This document shows positions 36,619 through 44,471 of a DNA stretch of 64,000 bases, piece after piece. The notes beneath the pieces are model-generated. The model saw nothing but the letters and a program-made list of their open reading frames with translations, was not told where the DNA came from and made no database searches. Within the stretch, counting starts at the first letter, position 1. Every line of letters starts with the position of its first letter. The stretch is from Labilibacter marinus (lineage in GTDB: Bacteria; Bacteroidota; Bacteroidia; Bacteroidales; Marinilabiliaceae): NCBI RefSeq assembly GCF_001659685.2, contig NZ_LXYE02000010.1:62001-126000 (forward strand). Direction: 5' to 3'. The translations under genes were made by a program, and so were the position numbers.

Positions 36619-37638
36619 ATGCAAAATATAATGAAGCTAAAATATGTAGTTATAATATTGGTTTTGGTACTGGGAGCTATCTCCTGTAAGGATAAAACCA
36701 TGCATCCAGAGGTGAGTCATATTAATGTAGAGCTTTCTGTTGTGCCTATTTATCAAGAGATACATGGGATGGATACGATGAAGGTAGAGGAGGAAATAAA
36801 GCCTATTTTGGAAAAGCATCCAGCGTTTATGCAGGCTTATGCGCATAAGATTGTTAAGCTAGGAGATCCTGCGTTACCTGATTTTTCAAAGCGCCTGTAC
36901 GACTTTGTTACTTATCCTGCCAATAAAGATATTTTTACAAAGTCTAAAGAAGTATTTCCTGATTTTAATGACTTTGAGCAAGAGCTAGAAGAAGGATTTA
37001 AACATTATAAATACTATTTTCCAGAGGCTACTATTCCTGAAATATATCTGATGATATCAGGTTTTAGCCAATCCATAGCAGTAGATTCATTATGGCTAGG
37101 AGTGAGTGTTGAAAAATATTTGGGGCAAGATTGTGAATTTTACGAGTGGTTAGATATATATCAGTATCTCCGAATTGGTATGGTTAAAGAAAAAATGGCT
37201 CCAGATGTATTACGAGCTATTGCATTAACCAACTATCCTAATCATCCGAAAGTAGAAGATTTAATCAATAATATGGTGTATCAAGGTAAGATGAGATATT
37301 TTGTACATCGTATGTTTCCTGATATAAAAGATACCCTGCTTTTTGATTATACAGCTGAGCAAATGTTGTGGTGTAATAACCATGAACCAGATATGTGGGC
37401 TTCGTTGGTTGAATGGAAACATTTATTTAAGGAAGATAGAATGATGATTCAGAAATATACAGGGGATGCTCCGTTCACTTCTAATTTCGGTAATAATTCG
37501 GCGCCTAGAGCTGGTGAGTTTATTGGCTATAAGATTGTAGAATCTTACATGAAGAAGAATGAAGAAGTCACCTTGAAGCAGTTGATGCAAGAAACGGATG
37601 GAAGAAAGATTTTAGCAGCTTCAAACTATCGCCCTTAG
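36619..37638 (+). CDS. gldB: Gliding-motility lipoprotein GldB homologue
   Basis: 339 residues. Lipoprotein signal with lipid Cys23 (LGAISC). The body matches GldB: paired segments YPANKDIFTKSKEVFPD, LMISGFSQSIAVDSLWLGV, VEKYLGQDCEFYEWL and the C-terminal GNNSAPRAGEFIGYKIVESY. The GldB fold resembles a peptidase, but no HExxH is visible here, so it is probably not a protease. In F. johnsoniae GldB is needed for gliding. Met codons at 36619 and 36631 are both possible starts. It is followed 8 bp later by a folate gene. Confidence 0.85.
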   Translation: MQNIMKLKYVVIILVLVLGAISCKDKTMHPEVSHINVELSVVPIYQEIHGMDTMKVEEEIKPILEKHPAFMQAYAHKIVKLGDPALPDFSKRLYDFVTYPANKDIFTKSKEVFPDFNDFEQELEEGFKHYKYYFPEATIPEIYLMISGFSQSIAVDSLWLGVSVEKYLGQDCEFYEWLDIYQYLRIGMVKEKMAPDVLRAIALTNYPNHPKVEDLINNMVYQGKMRYFVHRMFPDIKDTLLFDYTAEQMLWCNNHEPDMWASLVEWKHLFKEDRMMIQKYTGDAPFTSNFGNNSAPRAGEFIGYKIVESYMKKNEEVTLKQLMQETDGRKILAASNYRP

Positions 37639-37646
37639 ATATTGTT

Positions 37647-38186
37647 ATGGAGGATAAGTTAACGCTTAGAAAACGGATTCAGCAATTAAAAAAAGAGCTT
37701 AGTCATGAGCAACAAAAGGATGAGAGCCAGCAAGTATTTACTAAGCTAGAACAGCTTGAGGTGTTTAAAACGTCCAAAAATATTCTTTGTTATTGGTCTT
37801 TGCCTGATGAATTAGCAACGCAAAGTTTTATCAAACATTGGTATAAGGATAAAAGTATTTATCTGCCCAAGGTCGTGAATAAGAATCTTACGATTCATCG
37901 GTATGAGGGAATGGGTTCGATGCAAAAAGGGAAGTATGACATTTTAGAACCAAATACTCATTTTTTGAAGGATTTAGATGTGCTGGATTTAATTATTGTA
38001 CCAGGCATTGCTTTTACGAAAGCAGGAGAACGAATGGGCAGGGGAGGTGGATACTACGACCGGTTTTTACCCCAAGTGCCTAAAGCTATCAGAGTGGGAG
38101 TGGCCTATAATTGCCAAATTGTGGATGATATCCCTTCGGAGAGTCATGATGTAAATATGTCTTTGGTGCTGACTTCAGGGCAATAA
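37647..38186 (+). CDS. 5-formyltetrahydrofolate cyclo-ligase
   Basis: 179 residues, normal length. Converts 5-formyl-THF to 5,10-methenyl-THF with ATP. The C-terminal signature RMGRGGGYYDRFLPQ is clear, as is DLIIVPGIAFTKAG. Co-transcribed with gldB (8 bp gap) and followed by a terminator. Confidence 0.92.
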   Translation: MEDKLTLRKRIQQLKKELSHEQQKDESQQVFTKLEQLEVFKTSKNILCYWSLPDELATQSFIKHWYKDKSIYLPKVVNKNLTIHRYEGMGSMQKGKYDILEPNTHFLKDLDVLDLIIVPGIAFTKAGERMGRGGGYYDRFLPQVPKAIRVGVAYNCQIVDDIPSESHDVNMSLVLTSGQ

Positions 38187-38223
38187 AAAACCCCGCTTAA
38201 AAAAGCAGGGTTAAATTTTTTTT
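38186..38223 (+). terminator. Terminator after the folate cyclo-ligase gene
   Basis: AACCC-C-GCTT pairs with AAGC-A-GGGTT (one mismatch) around an A-rich loop, with eight T on the plus strand and six T on the minus strand, so it probably also serves the ferredoxin gene. Confidence 0.82.
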
Positions 38224-38234
38224 ACAGACAGTAA

Positions 38235-38402
38235 TTATGCTGGATTGATAGCCTCTGTAGGACATACATCTGCACAAGTACCACAGTCAGTACAAGCTTC
38301 TGCATCAATTTTATAGATATCACCCTCAGTAATAGCGTCTACTGGGCATTCGTCTAAGCATGTTCCACATGCAATACAATCTTCATTTATAACGTAAGCC
38401 AT
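38235..38402 (-). CDS. 2[4Fe-4S] ferredoxin
   Basis: 55 residues: MAYVINEDCIACGTCLDECP then a second half CTDCGTCADVCP. Each half has the CxxCxxCxxxCP cluster motif of clostridial-type ferredoxins, so it carries two low-potential [4Fe-4S] clusters and moves electrons in the cytoplasm. Typical of strict or facultative anaerobes. Single gene; a -7 element lies 32 bases upstream. Confidence 0.95.
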   Translation of the reverse strand: MAYVINEDCIACGTCLDECPVDAITEGDIYKIDAEACTDCGTCADVCPTEAINPA

Positions 38403-38433
38403 TTTCGTAATGTTTTTATTAATATTATAGAAG

Positions 38434-38441
38434 CAAAAGTA
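38434..38441 (-). promoter_or_regulatory. -7 promoter element for the ferredoxin gene
   Basis: TACTTTTG on the minus strand, 31 bases before the ferredoxin ATG; the -33 element is unclear. Confidence 0.45.
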
Positions 38442-38553
38442 TTTTCTTTTTTTTTATATTAAAACAATATGTCCGCTTTTGCTATAATTTGAAACGTTTT
38501 TAAATAAGATAATTTCGTCAAAAATAGCCTTTGCATTTCTATTGTAATCTGTT

Positions 38554-39744
38554 TTAATCCTTTAAAATATCCAGTGCAATATAAGCCATGGTTCCAACGG
38601 AAGTTTCTAAAGATGATTCGTTTAGGTTGAATCCAGGGGTGTGCAACCCACCTGTTGGAATATTGTTCACTTGCTTAACTCCAAAGCGATAAAACGTACA
38701 CGGGTACTCTTGCGTGTAGTATCCAAAATCCTCAGCAGTCATTCTAATGTCCATTTTATGCACGTGTTCTTGCCCTAAATACTTTTGAGCTGCGGCAAAA
38801 GCTCGCTCTGTAACACCCATTTCATTGGTAACCACAGGGTATCCATCGTTAATTTTTACTTCGCAAGTGGCGCCCATACTAGCTGCCATTTCTGTGCTTA
38901 TTTTTCGAATCTGAGCCTTTATTTTTGCTCTCCATTCTTCATTCATCGTACGTAAAGTACCTGCAATTTCTACCTTTTCAGGGATAATATTGGTTGCTCC
39001 ATCGGCTATCACTTTACCAAAGGATAGTACCGTAGGAATGTTAGCAGGTACCATTCTGGCTACAATCTGTTGTAAAGAAACGATGAGGTTAGCTGCAATT
39101 AATACATTATCGTTTAACGTATGTGGCATTGCTGCGTGGCCACCTTTCCCCTTTACAGTAAGATAAATTTCATCACCTGAAGCCATATACATACCTTCCT
39201 TAAAACCAACATCGCCTGCTTCCATATCTGGTAAAACATGCTGACCAATAATGATTTCTGGTTTTGGATTATCCAAAGCGCCTTCTTCCATCATTAATTT
39301 AGCTCCCCCAGGAAACTTTTCTTCTCCTGGTTGAAAGATAAGAAGAATAGTTCCTTCCCACTGGTCCTTTAATTCGTTTAGTATTTTAGCAGTTCCCAAT
39401 AAGGAAGCCGAATGCGCATCGTGCCCACAGGCATGCATAACGCCTTTATTGCACGAAACAATCGGATTGTTTTCGTTTTCAATAATAGGTAAAGCATCCA
39501 TGTCTGCTCGTAAAGCAATTACCTTTTTATCTGGGTTTTTACCTTTAATGCTTCCAATGATGCCTGTTTTAACATAGCCATGCTTATATGGGATCCCATA
39601 TTCATCTAACTTAGAGCAAATGTACTTTGAAGTGTTGTGCTCCTCAAAAGATAACTCTGGGTTTTCGTGAATATGACGACGAATGCTAAGTATTTCGGAA
39701 TTGTATTTTTGGGTCAGGTCTTTAACAGTCTGCTTTAAATCCAT
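38554..39744 (-). CDS. M20-family metal-dependent amidohydrolase
   Basis: 396 residues of the M20D group (hippurate/N-acyl-amino acid hydrolases, IAA-amino acid hydrolases). Metal ligands are in ACGHDAHSASLLG, QPGEEKFPGGAKLM, IIGQHVLPDMEAG and the final TGGLHTPGFNLNE. The lid domain is GKGGHAAMPHTLNDNV. It removes acyl groups from amino acids in the cytoplasm; the substrate cannot be told. No signal peptide. Confidence 0.9.
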   Translation of the reverse strand: MDLKQTVKDLTQKYNSEILSIRRHIHENPELSFEEHNTSKYICSKLDEYGIPYKHGYVKTGIIGSIKGKNPDKKVIALRADMDALPIIENENNPIVSCNKGVMHACGHDAHSASLLGTAKILNELKDQWEGTILLIFQPGEEKFPGGAKLMMEEGALDNPKPEIIIGQHVLPDMEAGDVGFKEGMYMASGDEIYLTVKGKGGHAAMPHTLNDNVLIAANLIVSLQQIVARMVPANIPTVLSFGKVIADGATNIIPEKVEIAGTLRTMNEEWRAKIKAQIRKISTEMAASMGATCEVKINDGYPVVTNEMGVTERAFAAAQKYLGQEHVHKMDIRMTAEDFGYYTQEYPCTFYRFGVKQVNNIPTGGLHTPGFNLNESSLETSVGTMAYIALDILKD

Positions 39745-39769
39745 GGTTATATCTTAAAAATTAGAGCTG

Positions 39770-39777
39770 CAAATATA
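39770..39777 (-). promoter_or_regulatory. -7 promoter element for the M20 gene
   Basis: TATATTTG on the minus strand, 25 bases before the start codon. Confidence 0.45.
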
Positions 39778-39880
39778 CTACATCTGATTTTATTGTCTCC
39801 TCTTAATTTAGATTCCTCTTATTTATTTCCATATTACATTACCTAATTAAGGTAAAAGGTTTAAATTTACCCTAAAAAAA

Positions 39881-40813
39881 ATGGGGCATCATCATCATAA
39901 CGACCATCATCATGGGCACCACCATCCCGAATTAAAGGGTAAAAATTTAATGGTGGCCATCTTTTTAAATATCCTGATTACTGTTGCGCAGGTTATAGGT
40001 GCTATATTTAGCCATAGTTTATCTTTAATGACGGATGCTTTGCACAATCTATCGGATGTGATGGCATTGGTGATTAGCTATGTGGCTAACAAACTGGCTA
40101 AAAGAAAACCCACCCAGAAACAATCTTTCGGTTATAAGCGAGCAGAAATACTGGCTGCGTTTATCAATGCGGCTACCCTTTTAGGAATTTCTATTTATTT
40201 AATTGTGGAGGCGGTTGAACGCTTGGTGACCACTAAAAATGTTGAAGTAAGTGGTGAGCTGGTGATGTGGTTGGCCGGTTTAAGTATTGTAGCCAATGGA
40301 TTAAGCGTTCTGTTGATTCAAAAGGATGCTAAGAATAGTATGAACATGAAAGCAGCTTATTTGCACCTGTTTTCGGATATGCTTACTTCCATAGCTGTAC
40401 TTATTGGAGGGGTTTTAATGGCCAAATGGGGATGGTATTGGATGGATAGTTTATTGTCTGTGATTATTGCGCTGTACCTTATTATTTCTAGTTGGAAGTT
40501 GGTGTTAGGGTCTACAAAAGTATTGATGCAATTTACGCCAACAGGAATTCATTTGGATGAGGTTGTATCGGAGTTGAGTAATATTACAGAGATAAAGAAT
40601 GTACATCATGTGCATATTTGGCAATTAACAGATCATGATATTCATTTTGAGGCGCATCTCGATTTTAAGCAGGATATGAAATTGTCGGAGGTAGATAAAA
40701 CATTAACTACGGTGAGGGAAATGTTAGATCATAAGTTCCATATTCATCATGTTACTTTACAGCCAGAGTTTCATGTATGTGAAGATAAATCGGTGCTGGC
40801 AAATGAGCATTAA
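39881..40813 (+). CDS. Cation diffusion facilitator (Zn/Co/Cd exporter)
   Basis: 310 residues. A His-rich N-terminus (MGHHHHNDHHHGHHHPE) precedes six membrane helices. The metal-site motifs HSLSLMTDALHNLSDVMALV and HLFSDMLTSIAVLIG each hold the His/Asp pairs of the transport site, and a cytoplasmic C-terminal domain (about 210-310) carries HIWQLTDHDIHFEAHL. It exports divalent metal, probably zinc. No metal regulator gene is adjacent. Confidence 0.94.
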   Translation: MGHHHHNDHHHGHHHPELKGKNLMVAIFLNILITVAQVIGAIFSHSLSLMTDALHNLSDVMALVISYVANKLAKRKPTQKQSFGYKRAEILAAFINAATLLGISIYLIVEAVERLVTTKNVEVSGELVMWLAGLSIVANGLSVLLIQKDAKNSMNMKAAYLHLFSDMLTSIAVLIGGVLMAKWGWYWMDSLLSVIIALYLIISSWKLVLGSTKVLMQFTPTGIHLDEVVSELSNITEIKNVHHVHIWQLTDHDIHFEAHLDFKQDMKLSEVDKTLTTVREMLDHKFHIHHVTLQPEFHVCEDKSVLANEH

Positions 40814-40890
40814 GCTCCCTTATGGCTTGGATTATTTGTCGTGTATGGCTTTATTTGTGTAACTAAAATTGAATTACTTTTTTAAATAAT

Positions 40891-41154
40891 ATGTCACAGA
40901 ATTATAAGTTCACCCAAAATAAAAAATGCGAATACTTTCCTTGTCACAAGGGCATTAAAGAAGAGGATTTTAATTGTTTATTCTGCTATTGTCCATTGTA
41001 TATGCTAAAGGATAAATGTGGTGGAAATTTTAAGTATAAAAATAATGTAAAAGACTGCAGCGCATGTACTATCACCCATTTAAAAGGAAAAGGGTACGAG
41101 CATGTAATGAGCAAAATGAAGGAAGTTATTAAGATAGGAAGCGAACAGGGTTAA
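40891..41154 (+). CDS. Cysteine-rich small-domain protein
   Basis: 87 residues with eight cysteines (13, 18, 29, 32, 34, 43, 56, 59), spaced as KCEYFPC, CLFCYCPLY and CSACTITH. This is the cysteine-rich small domain (PF04071-like), thought to bind metal; in some genomes it sits beside cobalamin biosynthesis genes. It follows the CDF exporter by 77 bp with no terminator between. Its stop overlaps the convergent YcaQ-type stop by four bases at TTAA. Confidence 0.8.
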   Translation: MSQNYKFTQNKKCEYFPCHKGIKEEDFNCLFCYCPLYMLKDKCGGNFKYKNNVKDCSACTITHLKGKGYEHVMSKMKEVIKIGSEQG

Positions 41155-42356
41155 TGCATCTTTTTTAAAGCATCTTCCAAAATGGGTTTTAATGTATTGG
41201 GAGTGGTTTTGTGTAGTTGTATTGTAGTGCACTCGTTAAAAACTAAAAAATCTTTTAGTTCCTTGGTCAGTGCATGAATAAAGGCATCTGTTTTTATGGT
41301 TTTGTCTTCCATGGCAAGGTGATTAATATGAAAAAGCTTGCTCTTTCTATCAGCCTTGCAATCCATTCGGGCTACAAATTTTCCATCCCATAATACAGGT
41401 AACGAGAAATATCCATACTGACGTTTTGCTGCAGTAACGTAACATTCTATCTGGTAATCAAAATTAAATAAAGCTTGCATTCGCTTTCGCTGAATCAATA
41501 CATTATCGAAAGGCGATAATATACGCAGTTTGCTTTTTGATAGCGGATTGTTGAGTAATTCTAATGATTTGGGTAGGGCAAAATAAACCGAATCATTGAC
41601 CTTTATTTCAATGACTTCTTTATCTGAAAGCATTTGTTGTAGCATACGGCTTACAAGCGTTTTTGTGTTTTTTATAAGGTAGGCCATTTCGCTGGCTATG
41701 CCTAGTCCGTTGGCTTGCAGATAACGTGTAATTAAAAACCGAGCATACTCTTCATTTGTAGGAAACGTAGTATTGGTATTTTCAGGTAATACCCTTTCTG
41801 TAAGGTCGTAAACCTTATGGAAATTAACACGTTTCGTAATCATTAATTCACCTTGCATAAATAAATATTCCAAGGCTCTTTTGGCAGGTTTGCTCCCCCA
41901 GTCCGCTATTGTTGTGGCTTTATGCTCAAAGTCTTTGGCCATTAACGGACCTTCTGCTGTAATACGCTTTAAAACTTCATTCATCAGGGTGGTGTCTCGC
42001 TCGTACCAGTGGTTCTCAAGCCCTGAGGCTATGGCTTTTTTACGAACCAAACTAAAACGATAATCGCGCATGGGTAAATATGCCGCAGCGTGCGACCAAT
42101 GTTCAAATACCTTTTTATCTGCTACTAAATCATCTAAATGTGAAGCTTGGTAAGGATGATTTCTGTTCCATAAAGTATGATGGTGTGCCCGTTGAATGGC
42201 AGAAATAGTGTCGATTTGAATATACCCCAAGTGCTCAATAGCGGCCAGTGTTGCATCTTTGGCAGAGCTTGATTTTTGTTCGCTTAAAACTCTTTGCGAT
42301 AGCAAAACTAATTTTTGTGCTTGAGGTAATGATATGGACTCTATTTTCTTTGTCAT
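41151..42356 (-). CDS. YcaQ/AlkX-type DNA glycosylase (winged helix, HTH_42)
   Basis: 401 residues. The family unhooks interstrand crosslinks or removes alkylated bases. The catalytic-loop motif Gln47-Ile48-Asp49 in GYIQIDTISA is the QxD form described for AlkX, and HTLWNRNHPYQ, EHWSHAAAYLP and LRILSPFDNVLIQRKR are family signatures. No signal peptide. It lies 8 bp after nudC on the same strand, a repair/housekeeping pair. Confidence 0.87.
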   Translation of the reverse strand: MTKKIESISLPQAQKLVLLSQRVLSEQKSSSAKDATLAAIEHLGYIQIDTISAIQRAHHHTLWNRNHPYQASHLDDLVADKKVFEHWSHAAAYLPMRDYRFSLVRKKAIASGLENHWYERDTTLMNEVLKRITAEGPLMAKDFEHKATTIADWGSKPAKRALEYLFMQGELMITKRVNFHKVYDLTERVLPENTNTTFPTNEEYARFLITRYLQANGLGIASEMAYLIKNTKTLVSRMLQQMLSDKEVIEIKVNDSVYFALPKSLELLNNPLSKSKLRILSPFDNVLIQRKRMQALFNFDYQIECYVTAAKRQYGYFSLPVLWDGKFVARMDCKADRKSKLFHINHLAMEDKTIKTDAFIHALTKELKDFLVFNECTTIQLHKTTPNTLKPILEDALKKMH

Positions 42357-42364
42357 CTTAATGT

Positions 42365-43192
42365 TTATAGTTTTCCTTCCTTAAATTGATTAATGATTTC
42401 TCCTGCAATGCTTCGGTCAGGCGGATAGGTGGGTAAGGCATCTTTCGAATACCAGGCAGCTTCGGCTATTTCTTTGTCATCTATAGTTATGGCTTGCATT
42501 TGATCTACTTTGGCCACAAAACCTAACATCATAGAGCTTGAAAAAGGCCATGGCTGACTGCTATGGTATTGAAAATTATCTATATCAATACCTACTTCTT
42601 CTTGCAGCTCACGCTTAACTGCGTCTTCAACCGTTTCGCCAACATCTACATAACCTGCAATTAACGAAAATAAACCAGGAGGAAAGTGTGCTCCACGAGC
42701 CAATAATATATTATCACCACAAATAACAGCCACTATTATGGCCGGAGAAATATTGGGGTGAGAAATTCGTTGGCATGAAGGACAAATAATAGCTCTTTCG
42801 TCCTGCTTTAATTCAGTTGCGGTTCCGCAAGTACCACAAAACTTATTTTGGGCATACCAAGTTTTTAACTGAAACCCTACAGCACTGCAATAATCTAGTT
42901 CTATCTGAGATTTTGTATTTAAAGAATTGGTTTCGTGATAGGAGAATGTTTCATCCTCAGTAACACCATCGTTTTCAACTAAAAAACAAGGTGTTTCGTT
43001 AAATGAGAATAAGAAAATGCCTTCTGAATGGCAATGCTTCAAATCCTTTTTACGAGGAATGGTAAAAGCGGAATCAGTAGCTTTTAATAACAAGGATTTC
43101 TCTTTAAATAGAAATACATAATCATCATCTTCGATTAATGTTCTTGTAGAGAATTCGTTACTAAAAGTATGTGGAAAAATATCTTGTATCAT
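42365..43192 (-). CDS. nudC: NAD(+) diphosphatase / NADH pyrophosphatase
   Basis: 275 residues. NudC splits NADH and removes NAD caps from RNA. A four-cysteine zinc ribbon (CGTCGTATELKQ ... CPSC) is followed by the Nudix box GYVDVGETVEDAVKRELQEE and the NudC-specific SQPWPFSSSMMLGF (SQPWPFPxS). First gene before the YcaQ-type gene. Confidence 0.95.
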   Translation of the reverse strand: MIQDIFPHTFSNEFSTRTLIEDDDYVFLFKEKSLLLKATDSAFTIPRKKDLKHCHSEGIFLFSFNETPCFLVENDGVTEDETFSYHETNSLNTKSQIELDYCSAVGFQLKTWYAQNKFCGTCGTATELKQDERAIICPSCQRISHPNISPAIIVAVICGDNILLARGAHFPPGLFSLIAGYVDVGETVEDAVKRELQEEVGIDIDNFQYHSSQPWPFSSSMMLGFVAKVDQMQAITIDDKEIAEAAWYSKDALPTYPPDRSIAGEIINQFKEGKL

Positions 43193-43220
43193 TATAGAGT
43201 TTAGTGTGTTGAGATGAATG

Positions 43221-43228
43221 CAAATGTA
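43221..43228 (-). promoter_or_regulatory. -7 promoter element for nudC
   Basis: TACATTTG on the minus strand, 28 bases before the start codon; no clear -33 element. Confidence 0.45.
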
Positions 43229-43415
43229 AGTAAAAGTTAGAGTAATCCATCCATATATGGTGAGTGAAAGAGAGTAGCTAATTTATTCGGACTGATGCTA
43301 TTATTCAGCTATAAGTGGGATATTGTAGGTTGTAGTTATTAAAGTATACGATATAAAAGCATTTTTCCATTATTCAGTCGCCTTATTTTGTGAATAGTGA
43401 AAGATTTCCCATTTT

Positions 43416-43643
43416 GTAAAGTCTTTACTTGCAGTGGTAAAATGTCTTCTGATCAATGTAAAACTCCTTCTGAACATTGTAAGGTCTTCACTTTATGTTG
43501 TAATGCATCAACTTAGCTTTGGAGAATGTCTACTGAAAGAGGGAAAATGTTCGCTTAATGCGGGAAAGCAGCTACTTTTAATATATCATCTCAAAATTAA
43601 GGAATTGCTTGCGCTTTTGATTGTAAAACATCGTTTGACTTTT
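43416..43643. repeat. Degenerate tandem array with 21-bp period
   Basis: Eight consecutive units of exactly 21 bases begin at 43416, 43437, 43458, 43479, 43500, 43521, 43542 and 43563, and a further one at 43623 after a 39-base gap that holds a degenerate unit. Each unit starts G-T/G-A followed by A-rich bases; its middle is close to TCTTCT/TGTCTT, then CTT or CTG at bases 13-15, while the last six bases are free. Units 1 and 2 begin GTAAAGTCTTTACTT and GTAAAATGTCTTCTG. The plus strand stays open in one frame through the array (heptapeptides like VKCLLIN, VKLLLNI, GECLLKE), but start, ribosome site and homology are lacking. It fills the 462-bp gap between nudC and a convergently placed orphan gene; the remaining 43193-43415 shows nothing else beyond the nudC promoter. 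Confidence 0.8.
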
Positions 43644-43654
43644 GTGTCTCTATT

Positions 43655-44428
43655 TCATCTGTTTTTTAATTCTTGATAGATATACTCCTTTAGTTTCTTG
43701 GGTAATCTATCGACAAAATAGTTTTGAGAAGGATTATTTTTATCATAAAGGATATGTTCTTCATCATCATCTAATAAATTATCAGCATTCAATACCTCTT
43801 TTTTTATGGTAATAGGTTTATTGTCTTGCGCTATAAAGGAAAACTCTAGAACAAAATATCTTGTATCTCCAATGACAGTGGTTTTAGGAGCTTTTGCTAG
43901 TGTTGCTGTAGTTATATAACCGTTTTTTACGTGATAAATAAATCTGTTCGTATTTTTAAATCCTCTAATTAAAAAGTAAACACCAACTAGGCATATTCCC
44001 CACATAATAAGAGAACCTTCCGTTATAAATGAATTTCTCATACCTTTAATACGGTGAGTATTTGGGTGGTTTTTAAGATACTCAATATCTATGTAATCAC
44101 CCTTTTTGATCATTAAGTTGCCATCTGTACCAAAGGATGTTCCATAAGAGCTTCCTAAACCAGGGATATCTATCCTGTAGTCGTAAGCCGTATAGTCGGC
44201 ATTAAATAAATAGTATCCTGTAGGAACTACTGCAAGAATTTGACCTGGTGTTTCTGCTTTGCTAGAAAATAGGAATCGTGAAGAAGCGAAATCTATTTGA
44301 GAGTACATGGCAAGGGATACAAGCTGACCAATTAAAAGAATGACCAAACCAATTATGGTCATGGGGTTCTGTAAAAAGATATAGCTTATTAGTTTTTTGG
44401 GAGGTTTAATTTTGTAATGCGCGCTCAT
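43655..44428 (-). CDS. DUF3592-like membrane protein, function unknown
   Basis: 257 residues. Two membrane helices (about 20-42 and 134-152) flank an extracytoplasmic or cytoplasmic loop with GYYLFNADYTAYDYRIDIPG, and a C-terminal soluble part shows the DUF3592-like pattern NGYITTATLAKA ... YFVLEFSFIAQDNKPITI with a late LYDKNNPSQNYF. The motif suggests an SH3-like beta domain that responds to or supports membrane partners; no function is known. It follows the nuclease-like gene by 43 bp on the same strand, and its stop is 11 bp from the 21-bp array. Confidence 0.7.
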   Translation of the reverse strand: MSAHYKIKPPKKLISYIFLQNPMTIIGLVILLIGQLVSLAMYSQIDFASSRFLFSSKAETPGQILAVVPTGYYLFNADYTAYDYRIDIPGLGSSYGTSFGTDGNLMIKKGDYIDIEYLKNHPNTHRIKGMRNSFITEGSLIMWGICLVGVYFLIRGFKNTNRFIYHVKNGYITTATLAKAPKTTVIGDTRYFVLEFSFIAQDNKPITIKKEVLNADNLLDDDEEHILYDKNNPSQNYFVDRLPKKLKEYIYQELKNR

Positions 44429-44471
44429 TATTGGTCATTTGTTAGGTGGATATTAGGCTTTTTGGCAAGCT

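Noticed and set aside
43416-43643. CRISPR array
   Set aside because: Units are contiguous 21-bp degenerate copies; there are no constant repeats of 25-40 bases with unique spacers and no cas genes.
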